Below are positions 56,590-64,000 of a DNA stretch of 64,000 bases, piece by piece. The position numbers and the translations under genes are program-made. This DNA comes from Patella vulgata (taxonomy: Eukaryota > Mollusca > Gastropoda > Patellidae): positions 60,347,459 through 60,411,458 of the forward strand of contig NC_065879.2 in the NCBI RefSeq assembly GCF_932274485.2, given 5' to 3'. The notes beneath the pieces are model-generated. The model was not told where the DNA came from. It saw only the letters and a program-made list of their open reading frames with translations, and searched no databases. Within the stretch, counting starts at the first letter, position 1. Every line of letters begins with the position of its first letter.

Positions 56590-56925
56590 ACACTGAAAAA
56601 AAACTTGTGTTGAAACAACACAAACTTGTGTTTTTTTCAACACAAGTTAGGTGTCTCTATTTAACAACACAAACTTGTGTTGAAACAACACAAGACTTGT
56701 GTTAAATGTTGAAACAACACAAGACTTGTGTTAAAATTTACCAAACAACACAAACTTGTGTTGAAACTTGTGTGAAATTCTACACAATACTTGTGTTGAA
56801 ACTTGTGTTGAAATTTCTGAAACTTGTGTTGAAATTTCTGAAACTTGTGTTGAAATTTCTGAAACTTGTGTGGTTTCATGAAAACTTGTGTATAACCACC
56901 AACAAAAACTTGTGTTTTATTTTCC
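56590..56925. repeat. Palindromic minisatellite
   Basis: Dense array of AACACAAACTTGTGTTGAA-like units, most of them near-palindromes. A sub-array of four ~21-bp 'ACTTGTGTTGAAATTTCTGA' units lies at about 56802-56870. Open frames on both strands across it are repeat products. Confidence 0.85.
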
Positions 56926-57639
56926 CTCAATTTAGCAATCTTTCCCATGCAGCCCCCACCCCTTTTGCTCTGTTTAACCTGTAAAGTTTGATAAATGAGG
57001 TAACAATTTTATTTGTTAAATTATCATTTATTCATAAAATGATAGGAAAAAGTAAATTAACACCACCAAATCAAAACTAAATAGACATCATTTGAAATGT
57101 TAACAGAAAAACAGAGATATAATTCTAATACTAATAAAGTTTTTGTTATACTTTGCCCCCCCCCCCCACACACACACCACATCACAAAATACAAAATAGC
57201 TATTTAATTTTTTCTTTACCCGAAAACAAGAACTGAGTAAAGAAAGATCCCTACCCCATACCCCAAAAATATATAATTCAAATATATCTAAATTTAATAA
57301 CATCCAAACCAAGACCTAATTAGATTAATTATGCACTAAATTGAAATACTTTCAGAAACTGAAAAGTGCTACAAAGTCATTTTACAAGTGATTTGTGAGG
57401 CATCTGGAAAAAACTAGCATACACAGAAAACTAACAAAAGAAAAATGCACTATTTTGCAGGAGTAATAAAATGATGTAGAACCTTTTCCTCATTAAAAAA
57501 AAACAACAAACAAAATGAATATTTTGTACATAAAAGGAGCAAAGCATCAAGATTACAGGATTGAAAAATAAAAAAATATCAGAGAAAATCGCAAACATTA
57601 AATAATATGTACAAAATATATATAAATAATCACAAGTCA
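56926..57639. other. Unassigned AT-rich DNA
   Basis: No supported gene. A C-run with a CA microsatellite lies at 57159-57180. Confidence 0.4.
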
Positions 57640-58005
57640 AAAGCAAGGAGGAGTCACTATGGTTCAGTGAGTATAAGGCATTGGCCAAGAAATTTCAACT
57701 GGATTTTCCGACATAGTTCCCACACGTTAGTAGTGTAGGACATGGCAAGGGATAATTGGGTATAAGCCCGGAATTGAAACTACCCCCACTGCGTTTACTT
57801 TAAAGAACCCTTGACAATTGAATTATCTGACTCAATGACAGACCTTCTGATCCAATGTGCGTGTGTTAACCATTCGGCCCTCCTGGGTTCCCTTTAAACA
57901 ACCCTTGACAGTTGAAATATTTGATATAAGAGTAGGTTGTAGGGCAGAATCACCATAATAACACAGAAAAGTAGGATCTTAAACCCTATTTCATTTCATA
58001 AGCAA
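57640..58005. mobile_element. Degraded SINE composite
   Basis: Plus-oriented SINE-B-like head ('CTATGGTTCAGTGAGTAAGG' with changes), a minus-oriented SINE-A head piece at about 57825-57890 ('TGTTAACCATTCGGCC'), and a plus-oriented SINE-B tail ('CTTAAACCCTATTTCATTTC') near 57978. Probably one old SINE invaded by another. Confidence 0.5.
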
Positions 58006-58124
58006 GGGAAAGTCACCTTAATGTAGGTCAAGGTTTTTTGTAATTCTGGGTATATTTGATCTACATTTGGTTTCTAGATTATGCCTATTAAATACTTTAT
58101 AATTTCCGACCAAATTCTAAGTGA

Positions 58125-61100
58125 TTAATATGTCACTTTACATTCTATATTATACATAAATTTCTGTAGAGAATTAAAATCTAATTGTGTTTGGGAAGAA
58201 TATTTAACAGTAAAAACAAAAAATAAATATTCAAAAATTGGGTCAAATGCATTCTTTTCCAGAATTATAAAATATATTGGTGCTTGGGATCTCTTGTTGT
58301 TATCATACATCAAATAATCTTCCAGCCTAAAAAATTAAAAGTAGGCAATAAGAATACTTTCTTACTATTTATGGTTCACAATGTTTAAATAAACAATTTA
58401 TTTTGCCACATCAAGACTGAGTCTCTATTTTGTTTCATCTTTGGGTAACACTTATTGTGTCTTGTCCAGTAACAGACCCAGGCAGATTATTATATTTTAT
58501 TTCCATCGACAACAAATTGGATATTACCTATTAAAATCTATTTGAAAAGTAAAATATTGTCCATCATTTTTATACTGCTATTTACTGTAAAAATACACAT
58601 AGGGTCTATCACAACTTGAAGAAAATCAATGGATGTGATTGTCAAAAATCAAGAATGCCACGACTTGAATAGGAGAGTCCTAGGCATTGCCCCAAGAAGA
58701 ATAACTAGATTACCAAGCAAGTGTATAGAACTAGTTGATGATAAAAAATACAAATATGTATGGTACTTACATTTTACCTGATTATCAAGCTCTGGTGAGA
58801 AAAAGTTTCCATAATATGAATAGCCATTTCCAACTGTCTTGATCTTTTTGATGTAGTTAACTGAGAAAAAAAACATACTATGTATTAGTTGACTTAAATT
58901 GACTCGACAGTTAAAAGATGAAAGTTTTAATTTAATTACATTGTATGGTAATGTGTTGGTTTGCTTTGTCACAGATGAGACAAAATGAAAAAAATGAAAT
59001 GGGGTTCGGCATCCTACTGTTCAGCTCCGACTGGGCTAATGAGGTTGGGCATATGCCATACAGTGTGCTATGAGAGAAATTTTGCCGGGTACCGTGACCC
59101 TAAGGCCTACTCTTGTATCAAATTCTAACTGCCAGGGGATCTTTTACATGCACGCCAATGTGTACATGGGACCACGTTTTTTTGTTCAATCTGAACGACT
59201 AGACAGCTGTCCTTGTAAGGCCCTCCGTTCTGCATCACTAACAAGAGGAAACCACGCCGGAAAATCTGGGTGAACTTTCTCGGCCAATGCAGGGATCGAA
59301 CCCGCGACCTTAAAATATGCGAACCAGTGTCTAACCAACTTGGTCACCGTGGGTCCCCACAGATGAGATAGTCATATCTACATGTATCTGGACATAAGTA
59401 AGATTCTGTCTGTGCACATACATGTACGTTCACAGTTTTACTATACTAAACTGAATTTTAATATTCAAAATATTAAAATGAAATCGAGGTTTATGTCACA
59501 TCAGCTCCAACCGGGCTATATTGTGCCAAACACATTATGGTGAGATTCTAAAATACCATAACAACAATCTTTTCTATTAGAATTGAACACTCACCCTCCA
59601 AAAACACCTATGAGAAAGCATAGGTGCTCAAATCACCATTTCTTCAGCTCTTTCTTTTTCCATATTTGGGTTTTTTGACTTATTCTATTATATGATCTTT
59701 GATTTGCTATGGCATCTAATATTGAAACTGAAAAATATGAATATGTGACATGTAATAAACTGTTTAAGATACCTTACCATATACAAACTGTGTGATATCT
59801 AAAACCATTTGAATCCCGAAGATCTTACCCAAGCCGTGAAAATCTGTTTTAATAACCCTTGTTTGTCATGTGACTGGACTGTCACAGTAATTAGAAGAGA
59901 GCCATGTGGCTTAGTGTGTAAGGCACTGGCTTGGTACCCGGGAGGTTGCAGGTTTGCTCCCAGTGTTGACCAAGAAAGCTCATTTGGATTTTTCAGCATG
60001 GATTCCCTGCCTAGTCGTCATGGTGGCTAAGTGGGTAAGACGCTGGCTCGCTAGCCTGGAGGTCAGGTGTTCGATCCCTGCATTGGCCGAGAAAGTTCAC
60101 CCAGATTTTCCGGCGTGGTTCCCCCTTGTCAGTGATGCAGGACGGAGGGCCTGACAAGGACAGCTGTCTAGTCCTTCGGATGATACGAAAAAGCGAGATC
60201 CCGTGTACACGTTGGCGTGCACGTAAAAGATCCCTTGACAGTTGGAATTCGATACACCACAGTGCCGCTGTCCGGGTAAAATTTCCCTCATAGCACACTG
60301 TGTGGTGTATGCCTGTCTTCATTAGCCCAGTTCGGAGCAAAACAGTAGGACGTTAAACCCCATTTCATTTCACAGTTCGACTGCTAGTTTGTGATACCCA
60401 CCCGATATGAATGAGTGGTGATTGGCTAATGAATTCTAAAATCAGATGAATGCTTCGGCGAAGCGGACACACCACTCAAATACAATTCGGCCAAATATAT
60501 CAAACATGTTTGATTCAGGCGTATGTCAGTGGATAAACTAGGTGAAGTTTAGCGCCAATTGATTCAGCCGAATCCTTTGGCTAGTTTATCCAGCACTGAC
60601 GATTTAAGTTTGTACTTTCTTTATATGCAAATATCACATTTGAAAAGAGGCTGTAGGCCTACTTTCTTTATATGCAAATATCTTATTTGAAATAGGCCAT
60701 TATTATGTGATTCCCCACTTGAATGTGACTAGGAATAGGGTCGCCTGTCCAGCCTTGTGGGTTTTCTCCGGGTCCTCCGGTTTCCTCCCATTGCTAAATA
60801 CCCCTAGGGAATATTCGAAACAGTGTTCCGGTGCAGAGAACGGACGGAGAATGGGTTCTTGTCGGACTTCAGCAGTCTGGAATGCGTTCACGAACACGTT
60901 CCCGTTCTCAAATCCCACACTACCTCATAGCTGGTGTGAGGGAGAACAAACATGGTCGACGCATTGATAACTGCTGAGAAAACAGCATCATGGGTGCATT
61001 TATTAATTTAAAAGTTTAATACCGTTCGAAAATTGGATGTAGTATGTGGCCAGTATAACATCAAGTAAGTTAGGTTGTCAGGCAACGAAACATATGCCCA

Positions 61101-61841
61101 TAGCAGTTTAATCGTTTGCGCAGTCAACAGGGATTGTCGCGTATTCATTCTTTAGTAGGTAATGTGGGCATTTACAAGAAAATTTCATACAAGATTATAA
61201 TTTTCGTCGTTTGTGGGTTTACAAAGGTTCTACAAACTGAAATAAGGGCCTTAATTGTTGAAATTTGACAGATTTTTTTGTTTTGTGTTTTACTAATTTA
61301 AATAATGCATACAAATTTCATACAAATCGGATGATAATTTTGTTGTTCGCGCGTTCACAAATTTCGAAAAAGTGAAACAAGGGCCACAACTCTTAGACAT
61401 AATTCATGGAAATCGCAGAAATTTAACAGACGTCTTCGTTTCACTAATTTAAAAGATGCAAATGAATTTCACAAAGTGAAACAAGGGCCATAACTCCAGA
61501 AGAAACGGAAATTATTGAAATTAAATAGGATTCATCTCATTAAAATAAACAACATATCAATTTCAAAATAATCATGTCTGTAGACGACGGACAAACCTAC
61601 GGACAAGGGCGATGACAATATGCGACCACATTTCCATGTGGGCGTATCAAAAGGTGATGTAATCGTCATCCAAAGAATTGAAAAGGAGTAAAATGGAGTC
61701 ATAATTTATCAAAATTATGCTTACTGTCTCAGTCTTGGTAAATTTTAAACGGATTTCTTCGATTATGAACAAACTACTTAACTTTGGTTATTATAAACTT
61801 ACCTGTGTGTTTGTAATAAACTCCCGTTCGATAAAATCCAT
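58125..61841 (-). CDS. Candidate four-exon host gene, ~122 aa, unrecognised
   Basis: Predicted from splice signals and phase. Coding exon 1, 61803-61841: MDFIEREFITNTQ, donor CAG|GTAAGT. Exon 2, 59829-59873: SHDKQGLLKQIFTAW, acceptor after GTCCAG, donor TGG|GTAAGA. Exon 3, 58778-58860: begins LTTSKRSRQLEMAIHIMETF, acceptor TTTTTTTCTCAG, donor CAG|GTAAAA. Exon 4, 58125-58326: begins LEDYLMYDNNKRSQAPIYFI, acceptor AATTTTTTAG, stop TAA. Phases are 0, 0, 2 and agree across all joins without a stop. Introns contain SINE-B copies. The exon 2 acceptor is the weakest signal; exon 1 can also join exon 3 in frame. Predicted mostly helical, Lys/Arg-rich in the middle, no signal peptide. No family recognised, and further exons are possible. 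No promoter motif is evident upstream. Confidence 0.4.
58981..59357 (-). mobile_element. SINE-B, full-length intronic copy
   Basis: Complete copy with tail, body and tRNA-like head, flanked by the 11-bp duplication CACAGATGAGA (58970-58980 and 59358-59368). It lies in the intron between candidate exons 2 and 3. Confidence 0.9.
59895..60010 (+). mobile_element. SINE-B-like head, variant
   Basis: 'CATGTGGCTTAGTGTGTAAG' and 'GCAGGTTTGCTCCCAGTGTT' give an A box and B box like those of SINE-B. The copy ends after 'CAGCATGGATTCCC', next to a full SINE-B. Confidence 0.6.
60017..60372 (+). mobile_element. SINE-B, full-length copy
   Basis: Head 'GTGGCTAAGTGGGTAAGACG', B box 'GTGTTCGATCCCTGC', body 'CACGTAAAAGATCCCTTGAC' and tail 'GGACGTTAAACCCCATTTCA'. 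No clear target duplication found. Confidence 0.88.
60704..60815 (+). mobile_element. SINE-A, internal fragment
   Basis: Retains 'GGGTCGCCTGTCCA', the central domain 'GGTTTTCTCCGGGTCCTCCG' and 'TTTCCTCCCATTGCTAA'; both ends are lost. Confidence 0.75.
60816..61169. other. Unassigned DNA
   Basis: No gene or named repeat. It lies within the first intron of the candidate gene. Confidence 0.35.
61170..61650 (+). mobile_element. Second pearl-like element
   Basis: About three tandem ~150-bp units ('AAGTGAAACAAGGGCCA.AACT', 'TTTCATACAAATCGGATGAT'), then the arm 'ACGGACAAACCTACGGACAA' and a terminal hairpin (CAATATGCGACCACAT..ATGTGGGCGTATC). The 3' arm resembles that of 49741-50755. Confidence 0.55.
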
Positions 61842-62139
61842 TGCACAACTAATTATCACAACGATGAAAACAAGTTCTCTCTTGAAAAATTGAAATATCA
61901 CAAACTTTTCCCAGAGAAAAATACCAATATGGAAGATGGTTACGTCACTCTGCGGAAGATATCATTTCGTATTAGGGTTGACAGCATAGGAAATTCAAGT
62001 ACAACTAGAATTGCGCGCAATGCTGAAGGCTTTCACGGTCGCAAAGGCGTCACACGATCGCCAGATATATGACAAAAGACTATCCCCACCACTCCCGCCC
62101 CCCCCCCCCCAAAAAAAAATAAAAAACACACTCTAGCAT
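61842..62139. other. Upstream flank of the candidate gene
   Basis: Would contain its 5' UTR and promoter. I see no TATA box. A C-run followed by an A-run lies at about 62098-62118. Confidence 0.35.
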
Positions 62140-62345
62140 AACTCAGATATTGACCCCTAAAACATGCTACAACTCGTAAAAATACGCTGTTTTCAATTTT
62201 CGATCTCTTTTTTGGGCTACCCATGACAATTAGAAAAATTGTACAAGGGTTTCACACAATACACTACCCAGTAGAATCTCGATTGAGCAAGTTTGAAAGA
62301 AATCATTGGCGGCTTTCCCGAGAAAAGTAATTATATAACTGTTAA
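62140..62345. repeat. Dispersed repeat unit, also present at 63470-63650
   Basis: Shares 'TTTCGATCTCTTTTTTGGGC', 'CTACCCATGACAATTAGA', 'AGAAAGTTTGAAAGAAATC'-like and 'GGCGGCTTTCCCGAGAAA' segments with the right-hand array. Confidence 0.7.
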
Positions 62346-62534
62346 ATTAAACAACGGATAACTCCTACCTCTTAAAATGATTTTTATAATTAGTAAATAA
62401 TTATTATTATCTAATGATTGTTGTTTTGTGACATATATAGTGTAACCAATATATACATTGTACTTTTATAATCAATATGATACTGTGCATTAGTCGTGTT
62501 TCTGTTCTTATGAATTTAATTTCTTCATGCAAAA

Positions 62535-62711
62535 TTTGTAAATCGCCAGTAGGAATAATTGTCTCTTATATAGATACATTATGCTGGCTGGAAATTACAC
62601 GGTAGGCTAGCCTTGGGGACTGTTTGTAAATTGCCAGTAGGAAGAAATGTTTCTTATATAGATACATTATGCTGGCTGGAATTTGCACGGTAGGCTACAG
62701 CCTTTGGGACT
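62535..62711. repeat. 88-bp tandem duplication abutting SINE-A
   Basis: Two copies (62535-62622 and 62623-62711) of 'TTTGTAAAT.GCCAGTAGGA' through 'GCTGGCTGGAA' and 'CACGGTAGGCTA', with scattered differences. The second runs into the SINE-A copy. Confidence 0.8.
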
Positions 62712-62872
62712 GTATCATACGGTCTGTTATTGAGTCAACTGGCTGGGTTTCGATTCCCCAGTTGAACGTGACAAGGAGCATGTCTAAACTCGTGTGTTTT
62801 CTCCGGGTCCTCCGGTTTCCTTCAACTGCTAAAGACCCCTACGCGGAAGCGAATTGTTGAAATAAAAAAAAT
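62705..62872 (+). mobile_element. SINE-A, partial copy
   Basis: From 'CTGTATCATACGGTCTGTTA' through the B box 'GGGTTTCGATTCCCC', central domain and 'GACCCCTACGCGGAAGCG' to an A-rich end. A-box head missing. Confidence 0.85.
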
Positions 62873-63309
62873 AAATCAATGAAATATCGTCAATTTTCTG
62901 GTTTCGTGCACGTTAAAGATTTGACGTCACTAATACAGATAGAGTTTTTTCCCAAACAACGTCATGCCTTTTATCATAGGTGCAATATTCGATACTACTG
63001 TACGATACTACTGCAACCGCTTAACAAATTGGACTTTCTTATAAACAGCGTTAGCCGTCGATTTCTGTCCAGATGATTACCGGTATAAGATAAATTTGAC
63101 AAAGAAGCAACAATATTAATTCAAAGACTAATTATTACACACAGCTATCAACTATTTCTGTTACAGGGTCACTAAACACATATTTTGGATAGAAGAAAAC
63201 ACTCATAGTTGAAATAATTTTAGTTCAAATATCATCACTGATAAAAGCACTCTTGAATTGGCTCTATACGTTGACAAAACGTACAGATTGTATCCCCGAC
63301 TTATGTTTC

Positions 63310-63710
63310 GCTAACCAATGAAAGGTGCCGTGTTCAATTTTCGATCCCTTTGTTCTGCTACTCGTGAAATTGGGGACTGTTGTAAAATCGTTTTATGTAT
63401 AACCCTACCGATAGGCCTCTCTGTAGAAGAAGTTCCAAAAAAGAATTATGTTGACTTTTCGAGAAATAGGCCTCTAAAAATGCTCCAAATCGTAAAAATG
63501 CGACTTTTTCGATTTTTGATCTCTGTTTTCGGCTACCCATGACAATTAGAGAAATTGTACAATGTGTTCACAAGATACACTACTCATTAGACTCTCGACT
63601 GAGAAAGTTTTAAAAAAATTGTAGGTGGCGTTTCCGAGAAACATGCGTCTAAATTTGCTCGAAATCGCAAAATACCTTACTTTTCAAAGTCACATAACTT
63701 TTTTAGTTTT
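63310..63710. repeat. Tandem array of the 62140 repeat
   Basis: Two to three degenerate ~165-bp units with 'TTCAATTTTCGATC', 'CCATGACAATTAGAGAAATT' and 'CGTTTCCGAGAAACATGCG'. Non-coding. Confidence 0.65.
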
Positions 63711-64000
63711 TGATAGAAACTTGTCGCTGAAGAAACATCTGATAGACAATTCAATTGGCTATTAAACGATATAAAACTTTAACTAAACGACAAGAACCCT
63801 GTTGATACATCGCATTTTCCGCGCAGACACCCATTTTTCACAATTTTGTCAAAGTTTGGATACCTTTCTTGACTACTTCCGGTGATTAGGGGATTTTCAT
63901 TTATAGTTCATGGACTGGTCTGGTCCTTCGACTTCATATTCCTGAAGTTTCAGAAAAATCGTTGGAGCCGTTTTAAAAAAATAAGAACTCTACGATTTGA
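63711..64000. other. Unassigned right end
   Basis: 'GAAGTTTCAGAAAAATCGTT' and 'GACTACTTCCGGTGATTAGG' look like a transposable element extending beyond the window. The family is unknown. Confidence 0.35.

Noticed and set aside
56661-56984. Open frames of 92-95 codons on both strands
   Set aside because: Both are produced by the palindromic minisatellite.
57431-57688. 85-codon minus-strand frame rich in Phe, Leu and Tyr
   Set aside because: AT-rich chance frame with no splice agreement with the candidate gene next to it.
58778-58860. Alternative frame of exon 3 (reads NYIKKIKTVGNGYSYYG)
   Set aside because: Looks protein-like, but its phase does not fit the donor of either upstream exon or the acceptor of exon 4; kept as a caution in the gene's evidence.

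Overview
The window is AT-rich, repeat-dense animal DNA, most likely from a marine mollusc. That assignment is inference. It rests on two tRNA-headed SINE families of a kind common in molluscs, on elements with a tandem ~150-170 bp core and a terminal hairpin like the bivalve 'pearl' type, and on a mix of BEL/Pao, Ty3/gypsy, Penelope-like, Polinton, Harbinger, Mutator-like, Tc1 and hAT remains. There is no sign of operons, CRISPR, rRNA or intact tRNA genes.

Layout. 1-5.6 kb: SINE-B pieces, then unassigned DNA with one CTCF-like motif. 5.64-12.13 kb: a minus-strand Ty3/gypsy fossil with 147-bp LTRs and CAATA target duplications. It carries a plus-strand BEL/Pao fossil (8270-10276, ACTGG duplications), a tandem array grown from SINE-B sequence and a GAGA-rich minisatellite. 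12.3-13.8 kb: a Tc1 element with a nearly complete DD34E transposase split by one frameshift. 17.7-18.4 kb: a short Mutator-like deletion derivative. 21.2-23.4 kb: a long-inverted-repeat element holding a 635-bp tandem duplication with no difference seen between its halves. 28-31 kb: hairpins, a ~140-bp tandem array and SINE-A. 31.7-37.4 kb: a Polinton fossil (protein-primed DNA polymerase and a small Cys/His ORF), minus strand, interrupted by a PIF/Harbinger element with TAA target duplications.

37.4-38.0 kb is the most unusual spot: three palindromic promoter-like units, a TATA box, a 75-codon unrecognised ORF, and a textbook animal histone-mRNA 3' stem-loop with a downstream purine element. 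40.6-43.3 kb: a LINE carrying two SINE-B insertions. 46.1-53.8 kb: two copies of a ~740-bp sequence. One is split by about 4 kb (a Penelope-like RT, itself hit by SINE-A, plus a pearl-like element); the other is the empty site. 54.5-56.1 kb: tyrosine-recombinase, LINE and Tc1 fragments. 58.1-61.8 kb: a candidate four-exon host gene on the minus strand (about 122 aa, unrecognised), whose introns hold SINEs. 61.2-64 kb: more repeats.

No cooperating gene system is visible. The window mostly records layered transposition, plus one candidate spliced host gene and one histone-type transcription unit.
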